Assembly: GCA_035280345.1 (NCBI GenBank)
Contig: DATEGA010000252.1
Span: 1 to 64,000, forward strand
Length of the DNA: 64,000 nucleotides
From: DASSJF01 sp035280345
Lineage (GTDB): Bacteria; Sysuimicrobiota; Sysuimicrobiia; Sysuimicrobiales; Segetimicrobiaceae
Reading direction: 5' to 3'
A program made the translations under genes and the position numbers. Position 1 is the stretch's first letter. Each line of letters begins with the position of its first letter. This document shows, piece after piece, positions 35,415-44,585 of the stretch. The notes under the pieces were generated by a model, which saw only the letters and a program-made list of their open reading frames with translations, searched no databases and was not told the DNA's origin.

Positions 35415-36526
35415 TCAACGTCGCCGTGGTGGGACTGGGATATTGGGGACCAAATCTGGTCCGGAACCTCGCGTCTCTCGGCGAGGTGAACATCTCGGCT
35501 CTGTGCGACATGTACGCCGCCCGTGCGGAGACCGTTGCGGCGCGCTATTGTCCTCGGGCCACGATCGTCAAGGATCATGCGGATCTCTTGGATCACAAAG
35601 AGATTGACGCGGTCATCGTGGCGACACCGATTCAAACGCATTATGCGGTCGCCAGTGCGTTTCTCGGTGCCGGCAAGCACGTATTTGTCGAGAAGCCCCT
35701 GGCGCGCACGGGGTCGGAGTGCCGTACGCTCATCAATTTGGCCGAGCGATATCGTCGCGTGCTCATGGTGGACCATGTGTTCGAGTACAGCGCCGCCGTT
35801 CAACGGATAAAAGCCTACCTCGATCAGCGGGAACTGGGCAAGCTCTTGCACGTCTATTCGCAGCGCCTCAACCTCGGCCGGATTCAGACCGAAACCAGCG
35901 CATTGTGGAGTTTTGGCCCCCATGATCTCTCCATCCTGAACTACTGGTTGGGGCACGAGCCGCTGGCGATTGCAGCACGTGGATTCGCATATATCACCAC
36001 CGGCGCCGAGGATGTGGTGTTTCTCTCGCTCGAATACCCCGGCGGGATCAACGCGCATCTCCATCTCGGCTGGCTCGACCCGCGAAAGGTCCGTCTGATG
36101 ACACTGGTAGGGACCAAGAAAATGCTGGTGTATGATGACGTGAATGAGGATGCGAGGATTCAATTGTACGACAAGGGGGTCGTGCAGTTGGACGATTACC
36201 TCGAGGCGCCTGAGTCGTTCCCTGAGTTTTTGCCACGTCTCCGGGTGGGAGACGTTCTGATCCCGGCGGTGTCATCTTCCGAGCCGCTCCAGGCGGCCTG
36301 CCGCCACTTCGTCGACTGCGTGCGTGCCGGGCAACGGCCGCGCACCGACGGCGCCTCCGGACTTCGCGTGGTGCGCGTGTTGGAGGCGGCGGAGGAATCA
36401 CTGCGACAAGGGGGGCGAACCATCGCCCTGCACCCCGAAGCAGAAATCACCGGCTCCGCAAAGGGGTCTGACGGCTTGGATCAGACGCTGCACACTGCCG
36501 ACACCGCGCGAGGCGGCGCCAGTTAG
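35411..36526 (+). CDS. Gfo/Idh/MocA family sugar-nucleotide dehydrogenase
   Basis: A 371-residue NAD(P)-dependent oxidoreductase starting at GTG 35411 inside the aminotransferase stop. The Rossmann motif VAVVGLGYWGPNLVRNL is N-terminal, followed by VIVATPIQTHYAVA and the conserved EKPLA with the catalytic Lys (HVFVEKPLARTG). The central WSFGPHDLSILNYWLG supplies the second active-site His. Similar to WlbA, which oxidises C-3 of UDP-N-acetylglucosaminuronate before transamination. The substrate is inferred from the aminotransferase neighbour. Confidence 0.88.
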   Translation: MINVAVVGLGYWGPNLVRNLASLGEVNISALCDMYAARAETVAARYCPRATIVKDHADLLDHKEIDAVIVATPIQTHYAVASAFLGAGKHVFVEKPLARTGSECRTLINLAERYRRVLMVDHVFEYSAAVQRIKAYLDQRELGKLLHVYSQRLNLGRIQTETSALWSFGPHDLSILNYWLGHEPLAIAARGFAYITTGAEDVVFLSLEYPGGINAHLHLGWLDPRKVRLMTLVGTKKMLVYDDVNEDARIQLYDKGVVQLDDYLEAPESFPEFLPRLRVGDVLIPAVSSSEPLQAACRHFVDCVRAGQRPRTDGASGLRVVRVLEAAEESLRQGGRTIALHPEAEITGSAKGSDGLDQTLHTADTARGGAS

Positions 36527-36561
36527 TTTGGCGCCGTAGGGCCGGACGGTAGTCGACGGCG

Positions 36562-37866
36562 ATGGCATATCCCGGCTGCGACTCGGTCACAAACGGCGCG
36601 CCCGCGAGGCCACTCGTGAGTGTTATTATTCCAACGCGCAACCGCGCGGAGTCTCTGCGACGCGCGCTCGAGTCGATTCGTGCGCAGCAGGGTCGCGGGG
36701 ACATTTTCGATCTCGAGATTATCGTGGTCGATGATGCATCTTCAGACGATACTCCACTAATTGTGCGATCCCAAGGGGATGTCCACTATATCCGGCTGCC
36801 GGAGCGACGCGGTGTTGCCGCGGCCACGAATGAGGCATTGCGGAACAGTCATGGATGCTACCTCACCTTTCTCGATGACGACGACGAGTGGCTGCCACAT
36901 AAGCTCTCTGTTCAGGTCCCGGCGCTAAACGGGCACCCCGAGGCCGAAATCGTGTACGGCCAGAGCCTTATACGGAGCGAAGGCCGGGAAGGGGTGTACC
37001 CGGACGCCGAGACTGCGCCGTCCGGTTGGGTATTTCTTGAGATGCTCATGCGAAATTTTGCCGGTCACCATGCGTCCCTCCTGGCGCGGCGCAGCGCGTT
37101 CGAAAAGGCCGGATATTTCGATGAAACCCTGATGTCAAACATCGATTACGAGATGTCACTCCGGCTCGCGTTTCACGTCCGTTTCCTCTTCGTGCCGGGC
37201 GCGGTCGATATCTACAATCTCTCGCCACGTGGACTGTGGCTGACCCGCGCAGCTAGTGGCATGGGGCGGGCAGACTTGGCGCGCGTGATTGAAAGCGCAC
37301 TCCGATTGCTGCCGGACTCCGCGCAGTACGATGAGGTGAAACGTACCGCAAGGGCACGGGCGGTGCTGAACGCGGTGTACTCGTTGCTTTCCGCCGGCGA
37401 GTCCGCGCAGGCTCGGACGACGCTGGTCACGGCGCTGCAATCTCACCCCTGGGCTCTTCGCACCAACTGGGCCAGGGACACCCTGGCTCATGCGGCCGGC
37501 AGGCTCGCGGTTGGGTCCACGTCGCCGGTATCGACCACGGCTCAACTCTGTGCTGAACTTCGATCCAAGATCCCTGTACGAACACTCCGGGGATGGTGGG
37601 AGCTACGACGTGCGTTCGGTTTGATATGGGCCAGTGTGGCCTTGTCTTTGAGTGACGGAGGCCGCTCCCAGGACAAACAGTCGGCTTACGCGGCCGTGGT
37701 GGCCGTGGGGATGACGCCGTCGCTCCTTGGGCGCCCAGGACTGCTACGGTTGATCGTGCGAGGTGTCCTCGGCCGCCGAGCCGACGCCGCGTGCGCGGGC
37801 CTGTACGCGCGGTTCCGGAAATTCAGGACGACACGCGTCTTCGACGGCATACGGGGTCAGGTATGA
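36562..37866 (+). CDS. GT2-type glycosyltransferase
   Basis: A 434-residue GT-A enzyme. Core motifs are VSVIIPTRNRAESLRRAL, IIVVDDASSDDTP, RRGVAAATNEALRN and LTFLDDDDEWLPHKL, the last holding the metal-binding DxD. Residues beyond about 260 form a helical tail of unknown role. It adds a sugar at the cytoplasmic face. The stop overlaps the following methyltransferase ATG (ATGA), linking glycosylation with methylation. Confidence 0.88.
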   Translation: MAYPGCDSVTNGAPARPLVSVIIPTRNRAESLRRALESIRAQQGRGDIFDLEIIVVDDASSDDTPLIVRSQGDVHYIRLPERRGVAAATNEALRNSHGCYLTFLDDDDEWLPHKLSVQVPALNGHPEAEIVYGQSLIRSEGREGVYPDAETAPSGWVFLEMLMRNFAGHHASLLARRSAFEKAGYFDETLMSNIDYEMSLRLAFHVRFLFVPGAVDIYNLSPRGLWLTRAASGMGRADLARVIESALRLLPDSAQYDEVKRTARARAVLNAVYSLLSAGESAQARTTLVTALQSHPWALRTNWARDTLAHAAGRLAVGSTSPVSTTAQLCAELRSKIPVRTLRGWWELRRAFGLIWASVALSLSDGGRSQDKQSAYAAVVAVGMTPSLLGRPGLLRLIVRGVLGRRADAACAGLYARFRKFRTTRVFDGIRGQV

Positions 37867-38744
37867 CCGGAGCAGCCTACCCCGCTGGGCAGCGTGTCCG
37901 TCGGGCGTCAGGTGGACGCCTCCTTCGCGACGGCATTGAACGGTTTCTTCGCCGAGTGGCGACTCGAATTGGACGCTCGGCACCGATGGACGTCTACTGT
38001 CACTATGCGCCTGGTGGATGGGTTGTCGAGAGCCCGTCCGGGAGCGCGTGGAACGAAGACGGGGTTGTTTCCGCCCAATCGGCGCACTGGCCGGCCATCG
38101 TGCGGAACCTCGAGGGTACAGGTCCGTTGGGCGTCGCTCACTTGCCAGACCGGCTGACGCGCGAACATTTCGGCGACCATAACGTGATGATGTCGTACGG
38201 GTACGTCCTAGCCCGGGCTGCCCGAAACAAGGAACGGCTCAGTGTTCTGGATTGGGGCGGGAGCCTTGGTCACTACTTTTTGTACAGCCAGGTGCTTCTA
38301 CCGGAGGTAACGTTTGATTACCACTGCTACGAGGTGCCCTCGTTGAGTCGCGCCGGAAGACAACTGCAACCGGAGGTTCATTTCCACGAAGGCGCCGACA
38401 CGCTCGACGGAGCGATCTTTGATTTGGTCGTCTGTAGTGGGACGTTGTATTATCTCGAGCGCTGGCAGGAGGTAGCAGGCCTGCTGGCGCGACGCGCGGG
38501 CGAATATCTTTACATCACGAGGGTCATGACGGTGGAGCACGTGCCCTCCTTTGTGGTCTTGCAGCGCAGCAGGCACTACGGGACGCAATTTCCTTCTTGG
38601 TCGCTGAACCGCCGAGAGTTGATCGGGTGTGTCGAAGGACAGGGTATGGAGCTTCTCCGTGAATTCGTGTTCGACGAAACGCGATTTGTAGATCATGCCC
38701 CCGAGCAAAGCGCATGTCGGGGTTTCCTGTTCCGCCGCGCATGA
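37863..38744 (+). CDS. Methyltransferase, TIGR04325-like
   Basis: A 293-residue protein from the ATG at 37863. The SAM loop is SVLDWGGSLGHYFLYSQ, and the downstream FDLVVCSGTLYYLERWQEV and EYLYITRVMTVEHVPSFVVL match the TIGR04325 putative methyltransferase family found in capsule and LPS loci. The upstream AWNEDGVVSAQSAHWPAI is also typical. The substrate is presumably a glycan hydroxyl or carboxyl. It is the first of three consecutive methyltransferase genes, translationally coupled at both ends. Confidence 0.8.
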   Translation: MTGAAYPAGQRVRRASGGRLLRDGIERFLRRVATRIGRSAPMDVYCHYAPGGWVVESPSGSAWNEDGVVSAQSAHWPAIVRNLEGTGPLGVAHLPDRLTREHFGDHNVMMSYGYVLARAARNKERLSVLDWGGSLGHYFLYSQVLLPEVTFDYHCYEVPSLSRAGRQLQPEVHFHEGADTLDGAIFDLVVCSGTLYYLERWQEVAGLLARRAGEYLYITRVMTVEHVPSFVVLQRSRHYGTQFPSWSLNRRELIGCVEGQGMELLREFVFDETRFVDHAPEQSACRGFLFRRA

Positions 38745-39658
38745 ATCAAGTCAGGGCGTCGACTATTAATGCGGGTGAGTTGATGATGGAGGACGGATCA
38801 GCGCGCCGCGAGGTTACGCGGCTCATTCGGCACCATTGGAACTATCGGGCGGCTCGGTTCGACGAGGATCCCGAGCACGGGCTGCACAGCGAAGCCCAGC
38901 GGGCGGCATGGCTGCAGCTCCTGTCACGGCTGGCCGGTGACACGCCGCGGCGTGTTTTGGATGCCGGCTGCGGGACTGGGGTGTTGGCGACCCTCTTCGC
39001 GGAATTGGGACACACGGTCACCGGCGTCGATCTTGCTCCTCTGATGATCGAGCGTGCGCGACAAAAGGCTAAGGATGCCGGAGTAGTGGTTCAGTACCGT
39101 TTGGAGAATGTTGACAAACTCAGCGATCTCGACGGCAGCTACGATCTCGTCGTGGCCCGTCACGTCGTGTGGACGCTTCCTGATCCAGCGGGGACCGTGA
39201 AGGAGTGGCTGCGAGTACTGCGACCGGGTGGCTGTCTGGCGATCATCGAAGGCCAGTGGGCGGCGAATCGGCCGGCCGCGGTCATTCCGCTGCCGCGTAG
39301 AGTCCTGGCGAGGTTTCGGCGCCTTCCAGACAGACTCTTGTATTATGCAATGCGGCCTTCCCAGTGGAGTCATCTTCTCGATCGATTCCGCGCCTCATTG
39401 CGGCGCGGCGTCGGAGGCATCGTAGCATGTGCTGCACAGCCGGCCGAGTGGAAAGCGGCCTTGAGCCGTTACCGAGAGCGCAAGTACGCCGAGACACACA
39501 CTCAGTTGCCACTATACGGTGGGCCGTTGGCGGACCAGATCACTGCGCTGCTTGCGGCCCAGGGACTCAGAGATGTGAGGATCGAGCCCCTCATGGATGC
39601 CGCGCTGTGGGGTGAGGCGGAGATGTTTCAGCGCTATCTGGCCACGGGAAAGCGCTAA
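38741..39658 (+). CDS. Class I SAM-dependent methyltransferase (UbiE-like)
   Basis: About 305 residues from ATG 38741, overlapping the previous stop; a later ATG pair at 38783 is an alternative. The SAM-binding loop is VLDAGCGTGVLATLFAELGH, followed by VTGVDLAPLMIERAR and the post-loop YDLVVARHVVWTLPDPAGT and EWLRVLRPGGCLAIIEGQW. Overall it fits a small-molecule or sugar methyltransferase. The C-terminal third is basic and helical. Specificity is unknown; neighbours imply a glycan substrate. Confidence 0.85.
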   Translation: MNQVRASTINAGELMMEDGSARREVTRLIRHHWNYRAARFDEDPEHGLHSEAQRAAWLQLLSRLAGDTPRRVLDAGCGTGVLATLFAELGHTVTGVDLAPLMIERARQKAKDAGVVVQYRLENVDKLSDLDGSYDLVVARHVVWTLPDPAGTVKEWLRVLRPGGCLAIIEGQWAANRPAAVIPLPRRVLARFRRLPDRLLYYAMRPSQWSHLLDRFRASLRRGVGGIVACAAQPAEWKAALSRYRERKYAETHTQLPLYGGPLADQITALLAAQGLRDVRIEPLMDAALWGEAEMFQRYLATGKR

Positions 39659-39686
39659 ACCTCGAGAATCGCGGGCATTTCTGAGG

Positions 39687-40493
39687 ATGTTGGGTTCCCG
39701 CGCCGTCCCTCCGACGCCCGGTTGGTGGCGCGACGGCCTAAGGCTTTATTGGTTGTCGTCGGCGTTCGGAGCGAGGGCGAGAATCCTCCCGCGGTATGAC
39801 TTTTACCGGTTTGTCGAGCATGGACTGATCTACGGACAAATCGTGCGGGACGCGCAAGAGGGCAGCCGTATCCTCGACGTTGGCACCGAGCGCTCCTTGT
39901 TGCCGCTCGCCCTCGCCCTCCGCCGGCGATATGTGATATACATTACCGACATTCTGCCCCGCATGCTGGCCTACCACCGGGCGAAGATCCAGAAGGTCGG
40001 GCTCCAAGACGATGCCCGCGAGGCGAGGATCATCGTCGACTGTCAGGACGCCTGCCGAATGTCCTTTGTCGATGGATCCTTCGATTGGGTGACCTGCGTC
40101 TCCATGGTCAACGGGCTGCGCGACACGGGGGATCGCGACGCGATGGGAGAAATCGGCCGCGTGCTGCGTCCCGGCGGGCGAGCGATCGTCACCGTGCCGT
40201 ACGGGCCGTACGCAGAGCGAGAGCCTCCGTTGAGGCCGTATTTTACGCGCGCGTACGACGACGCAGCGATCGACCGCCGGCTGCTCGAGCCGAGCGGGCT
40301 TCGCGAGGAGGCCCGCTGGTATTTCGGAGACCAAGGCACATGGTCACGGATGTATTGGGGCGACATGCCGCGGCCGGTGCGAGAGTTTGCCTGGGTCACG
40401 ACACCGTTGTGGACGCGTTTGTCGGTTAGGGTCGACAGGACGCCGTTCCCTAACTCCGGGGGCGTCATTCTGGTCGCTCGGAAGCCCGGCTGA
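39687..40493 (+). CDS. Class I SAM-dependent methyltransferase
   Basis: About 268 residues from ATG 39687. The SAM loop is degenerate (RILDVGTERSLLPLALA), with Thr-Glu-Arg in place of Gly-x-Gly. The rest is clear: YVIYITDILPRMLAYHR, SFDWVTCVSMVNGLRDTGD and EIGRVLRPGGRAIVTVPYGP. A C-terminal region with PYFTRAYDDAAIDRRLLEPS follows. It is probably still a methyltransferase, but cofactor binding should be tested. It ends the methyltransferase trio, and a 148-bp leader follows. Confidence 0.78.
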   Translation: MLGSRAVPPTPGWWRDGLRLYWLSSAFGARARILPRYDFYRFVEHGLIYGQIVRDAQEGSRILDVGTERSLLPLALALRRRYVIYITDILPRMLAYHRAKIQKVGLQDDAREARIIVDCQDACRMSFVDGSFDWVTCVSMVNGLRDTGDRDAMGEIGRVLRPGGRAIVTVPYGPYAEREPPLRPYFTRAYDDAAIDRRLLEPSGLREEARWYFGDQGTWSRMYWGDMPRPVREFAWVTTPLWTRLSVRVDRTPFPNSGGVILVARKPG

Positions 40494-40550
40494 ATACTGC
40501 GCGCACGACCGGGCGTCCGCTGTTTTTTCTTTCGGGAGTCAATCTCCTCA

Positions 40551-40594
40551 AGAGATCATCGCACCCTATCCGAACGATGATAGGAGACATCTCT
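40551..40594 (+). promoter_or_regulatory. Interrupted hairpin in the leader of a GT4 gene
   Basis: AGAGAT (40551-40556) pairs with ATCTCT (40589-40594), and inside it CCTATC (40565-40570) pairs with GATAGG (40579-40584) around the loop CGAACGAT. The paired structure lies about 48 bases before the next start codon in a 148-bp gap that is AT-richer than its surroundings. No T-run follows directly. It may be a leader control element or a weak terminator for the methyltransferase group. Confidence 0.35.
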
Positions 40595-40641
40595 GCCTCC
40601 AAACAACCAAAAAGGTTACAGTTCTTTAGGGTTTTGCGGAG

Positions 40642-41865
40642 ATGGACCTGATCGAGCCTATGGCACCGAAGAAGGTACTGCAGTTTGTCGACGGCTCGCC
40701 GTTTGGCGGCGTTGAGCAAAGCGCACTGTCTTTGTTGGCCGGCCTGGACCGCCGTCATTGGCAACCCGTTTTGCTGCACTATTCGTGGCCCGACGCGGCG
40801 CTGCTACTCCAGAGGGCGAAAGACCTGGATACAGGAGTGCGTGGGGTACGGCGGGCGCGCGTCCACGATCCGCTCTCGACCGTCGCTGAAGTCCCGGCCT
40901 TCTTACGTGCATTGCGAAGGGAGAGACCGGCGGTCTTGCACGTGCACGTCAATTGGCCCTTGTCGTCGCTGGCCGGACTCATTGCCGGGCATTTGGCCGG
41001 TGTGCCCGCCGTTGTCGCGACCGTGCATCTCTTCCCAGCCGTTTCACTGATGCCGCCGGATGGCAGTATCCCAACGCTGCCAGGGTGTCCCCGGTTTGAG
41101 TGGGGGTTGCAGCGTTGGGCGTCCTCCTACGCTAATTGCTTCGTCGCCGTATCATCCGAGATCGCGGAGCGTCTTCATCAAGACTTTCGCGTGCCCAGGG
41201 ACAAAATCCACATCGTGCCCAATGGTATTTCTCCCTCCCATTTCGACGTGCCGCCCGACGCGGCGCTGCGTGCGATACTGAACGGAGGGACGCATCGGGC
41301 GGTGGTTTTGACGACCGCCCGTCTCGCTAGGGAGAAGGGGCATCGGTATCTCTTGGAAGCGGCGGCACGAGTTCCGGACGCAATGTTTGTTCTTGTCGGC
41401 GACGGACCCGAGCGAACGGCGCTCGAGTCGCAGGCGCGGCAACTCGGGTTGAGTGAACGTGTAACCTTCCTCGGTTTTCGGCGAGACGTTCCGAGTTTGC
41501 TGGCCTGTTCTGATCTCGTGGTCCTTCCGTCTTTATTCGAGGGCTTATCTGTCTCACTTTTGGAGGCCATGGCGGCCGGTAGAGCGGTCATCGCATCCGC
41601 CATAGCCGGCGTCACTGAGGTGGTGGTCCATGGAGAAACCGGCTTAGTCGTCCCGCCAAAAGACTCATCCGCGTTGGCCGCCGCCATACGAACGTTGTTG
41701 GCGGACCCGACTCTGGCCACACGCCTCGGGGCGGCCGGGAAGACTCGTGCCGCCAAACTGTTCTCCGCCACCGCGATGTCGGAGTCCGTGATGCAGATTT
41801 ACGAACGAGCGCTGCGTGCCCGCAACGGAGCATCTAGTCGACCAGGGTCTTATGCAGGAAGATAG
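40642..41865 (+). CDS. GT4-type glycosyltransferase
   Basis: A 407-residue GT-B enzyme; ATG 40642 follows GGAG too closely, so ATG 40660 (MAPKKVLQFVDGSPFGGVEQ) may be used. The acceptor domain has FGGVEQSALSLLAGLDRRHW. The donor domain has RAVVLTTARLAREKGHRYLL, MFVLVGDGPERTALES and LPSLFEGLSVSLLEAMAAGR with IAGVTEVVVHGETGLVVPP. It resembles exopolysaccharide GT4 enzymes; donor unknown. Its end overlaps the next gene. Confidence 0.88.
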   Translation: MDLIEPMAPKKVLQFVDGSPFGGVEQSALSLLAGLDRRHWQPVLLHYSWPDAALLLQRAKDLDTGVRGVRRARVHDPLSTVAEVPAFLRALRRERPAVLHVHVNWPLSSLAGLIAGHLAGVPAVVATVHLFPAVSLMPPDGSIPTLPGCPRFEWGLQRWASSYANCFVAVSSEIAERLHQDFRVPRDKIHIVPNGISPSHFDVPPDAALRAILNGGTHRAVVLTTARLAREKGHRYLLEAAARVPDAMFVLVGDGPERTALESQARQLGLSERVTFLGFRRDVPSLLACSDLVVLPSLFEGLSVSLLEAMAAGRAVIASAIAGVTEVVVHGETGLVVPPKDSSALAAAIRTLLADPTLATRLGAAGKTRAAKLFSATAMSESVMQIYERALRARNGASSRPGSYAGR

Positions 41866-43492
41866 CCGTAACGCACTGCTGCGCAGGGCCGATTGGCGAT
41901 TCCTGCTGCCGGATCCCCGGCCGTCCAAGACCACGTGCTTCGCCGATGGTCCGTTGCGGAGCGCGACCGAGCTAATTTCGCAGTCGGTCGTCGATGCGCC
42001 GCCGGTCCCGCGGGGCGATTCTGATCTGGCCGTCGCGGTCGACGCGGACGACAGGACGCTCCGCGCCGCCTTCGCCAGTCTTCGTCCCGGCGGTTCGTGC
42101 TTCACGGAGTGGTACTCCCCATTAACCGGCGGTGCGAAGCGCATTCGGCGGCGGCTGCGAGCGGCCGGCTTTCAGGATGTCACCTGCTACTGGTGCTGGC
42201 CGTCGCCCGCCCGCTCGCGCCCTCAGTACTGGCTTCAACTCTCGGCGCCGGGGGCGTCCCGCTACTTTCTGCGCAGCCGATCCCCGGGCGGCGGCGCGAT
42301 TCGCCGGTTCGTCCGGGCGGTCGTAAAGTACATCTGGCTCGTGTGTCAGCGGGTGGGGTTTCTCTTTCCCGTGTGCGCCGTCGCCCGCAAACCGGTACCG
42401 GTGCCGTCACGTGGCGGACCGGGCCCCGGTGTCTCGTCGCTGTCCGAACGTCGCGCGCCAATATGCGCATCACCCTTCATGGATGACCTTCGTGAGTTGA
42501 CTCAGGCCGAATCTCAGACGCCGGACCGCGGTGCTTCGCCGCCCGTCTTCTCCCAGCTTGTTCTCACGATGGGACCCCGCAGTATTTCGAAAATTGTCAC
42601 GCTGGTCTTCAGAGAACCCGACGATCGCCCGTGGCTGGCCGTCAAGATGCCGCGAGTGCCGGAGTCCGGCCCCGGGCTCATAAGAGAGGCGGCGACTCTT
42701 CAAGCTATTCGGGCGGAGTACGGGGATGGGCTGTCGTGGGCGCCGCGTGTGATATTCTGCCGCGAACGCTTCGGAACCGTCATCGTCGGCGAAACCGCCC
42801 TGGTTGGCCGGCTTCTGTCTACAATGCTCAGTCGCCGTAACTTTCGGGATTTCGCGCTACAGGTGACGGACTTGCTGGCTGAATTGGTGGCGTCATCGCA
42901 GCCCAAGGCGCGCACCGCCTGGTGGGATCGTTTGATTGAGCCGGTCCTAAGCGATTTCAGCGAGTCGTTTTCGCAGGTCATAGACCCGGCCATGCTTCGC
43001 GACACGCGGGACGCTCTGACGACCTTGGACGCCCTTCCGCTGGTGTGTGAACAACGAGATCTCGCGCCCTGGAACATCCTCGTGACCCGAGACCGGCAGG
43101 TCGCGGCGCTTGATTGGGAGTCGGCGGAGTTGCGGGGGCTTCCGATCCTGGACCTCGTCTATTTTCTCACGTTCCTGAGTTTCTCGCTGAACCGCGCCAT
43201 GTGCGGCGAGCGTCTGCGCACCTTCTACCGGACCATTTGGGATCCGTCGACCTTCGCCGGTGGGGTGGTCCAGGAGTGCATGGTTCGCTACCTCGGCCGG
43301 GCGCGTCTTGATCGCGCCGCAATTGCCCCACTGCGGCTCTTAGTCTGGCTCATCCATTCGCGCTCCGAGTATCAACGCTTCGCGGCCGACGTTGCGGGGA
43401 AGCCCGGCCCGGAACTCCTGCGGCGCAGCATGTTCGTCGGCCTGTGGCAGGAAGAGTTACGGCGCGCGCCGCACCGTTCCGTCCCGTGTTGA
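41852..43492 (+). CDS. Fusion of a degenerate methyltransferase-like region and an APH-type kinase domain
   Basis: A 546-residue protein from ATG 41852, overlapping the GT4 gene. Residues 1-190 start with ADWRFLLPDP and contain LRPGGSCFTEWYSPLTGGAK and FQDVTCYWCWPSP, which recall the C-terminal half of SAM methyltransferases without a SAM loop. From about 230 there is a kinase-like fold: LAVKMP with the ATP-site Lys, VCEQRDLAPWNILVTRD in place of HGDxxxxN, and VAALDWESAEL with the metal-binding Asp. It may phosphorylate a sugar or lipid intermediate. The first His of the HGD motif is absent. Confidence 0.7.
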   Translation: MQEDSRNALLRRADWRFLLPDPRPSKTTCFADGPLRSATELISQSVVDAPPVPRGDSDLAVAVDADDRTLRAAFASLRPGGSCFTEWYSPLTGGAKRIRRRLRAAGFQDVTCYWCWPSPARSRPQYWLQLSAPGASRYFLRSRSPGGGAIRRFVRAVVKYIWLVCQRVGFLFPVCAVARKPVPVPSRGGPGPGVSSLSERRAPICASPFMDDLRELTQAESQTPDRGASPPVFSQLVLTMGPRSISKIVTLVFREPDDRPWLAVKMPRVPESGPGLIREAATLQAIRAEYGDGLSWAPRVIFCRERFGTVIVGETALVGRLLSTMLSRRNFRDFALQVTDLLAELVASSQPKARTAWWDRLIEPVLSDFSESFSQVIDPAMLRDTRDALTTLDALPLVCEQRDLAPWNILVTRDRQVAALDWESAELRGLPILDLVYFLTFLSFSLNRAMCGERLRTFYRTIWDPSTFAGGVVQECMVRYLGRARLDRAAIAPLRLLVWLIHSRSEYQRFAADVAGKPGPELLRRSMFVGLWQEELRRAPHRSVPC

Positions 43493-43520
43493 TGCGCACG
43501 ACCTCCGTGCCGCCGATCGC

Positions 43521-44585
43521 ATGACGCCGCCGTACGCGATCAGCGTCATCGTCCCGACACGGCAGCGCCGCGAGGCCGTGCGACGGTTGTTGGCGGCGCT
43601 TGGAAGGCAAACGCTTGCCGCGGACCGCTTCGAGGTCATCGTGTCCGTTGACGGCTCCAACGACGGCACCTCGGAGATGCTGGACCAACTGCCCACTTCG
43701 TACGCGCTGCGTCGCGTGTTCCAGCCGCACGGCGGCCGGGCGGCGGCGTGTAACGCGGGCGTTCGGGCCGCGCAGGGTGAGACCGTCGTGCTGCTCGACG
43801 ACGATATGGCCCCGGTTCCAGAATGCCTGTCCGCACATCTTTGCGCCCATGCGGCGCACCCCCGTACGGGCGTGCTGGGTGCGGTGCCGGTCGAGATCGG
43901 GGAATCGGTGCCGCCGGTGGCCGCGTACATCGCGGACCGATTCGGCCGGCACCTCGCAAAAATCTCGGCACCCGGCTACAGTTTTCAGGTCCGAGATTTC
44001 TACTCTGGCAACTTTTCCATCCGGCGTGACCTCCTCGTTGATGTAGGGCTCTTTGATGAAGCCTTCACCATTTACGGCAACGAAGACATCGACTTGTGGC
44101 TGCGTCTCGCCCGTGCCGGAGTGGGGCTGCGTTACAGCGCCGCGGCGATCGCGTACCAGTGCTATTCCAAGACATTCGCGGACCTTGCCCGCGATACCAT
44201 TGCCAAGGGCCGTACGTCGGTGCTGCTCGCCACCAAGCACCCGCAGGCCTTCAGTGGTCTTAGACTCGCGACCCTGCACTCGGCGTCGCCACGATGGCGC
44301 GTCGCACGCGGTGCCCTGGTGAGCCTCAGCCTGTGGTGTCCCGCGGTGCCCGTGGGCGTCATGAGGGTTGTGACCGTAGCCGAGCGGCGCCGCCCGCGGC
44401 ACCTGAGGCGGATCTACGATTTTGCGCTCGATTATTTTTACTGGCTCGGTGCGTATCAGGCCCTGCACGAAGGCGGTCTACGGCAGCTGCTCGGTAGCAT
44501 CCAGCAGACTCCTCGGGGTCGTCGTGCGAGCACGGCTTCCTTCGGCCCATCGAAGAGTGCACGAGGTCGTAGCGGCGGTGGCTGA
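43521..44585 (+). CDS. GT2-type glycosyltransferase
   Basis: A 354-residue GT-A enzyme from ATG 43521. It has AISVIVPTRQRREAVRRLLA, EVIVSVDGSNDGTSEML, NAGVRAAQGETVVLLDDDM with the DxD-type acidic cluster, and GNEDIDLWLRLARAGVGL as the acceptor-side ED motif. C-terminal residues 270-300 are hydrophobic (ALVSLSLWCPAVPVGVM), perhaps for membrane association. It overlaps the next gene by 8 bp. Sugar specificity is unknown. Confidence 0.87.
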   Translation: MTPPYAISVIVPTRQRREAVRRLLAALGRQTLAADRFEVIVSVDGSNDGTSEMLDQLPTSYALRRVFQPHGGRAAACNAGVRAAQGETVVLLDDDMAPVPECLSAHLCAHAAHPRTGVLGAVPVEIGESVPPVAAYIADRFGRHLAKISAPGYSFQVRDFYSGNFSIRRDLLVDVGLFDEAFTIYGNEDIDLWLRLARAGVGLRYSAAAIAYQCYSKTFADLARDTIAKGRTSVLLATKHPQAFSGLRLATLHSASPRWRVARGALVSLSLWCPAVPVGVMRVVTVAERRRPRHLRRIYDFALDYFYWLGAYQALHEGGLRQLLGSIQQTPRGRRASTASFGPSKSARGRSGGG

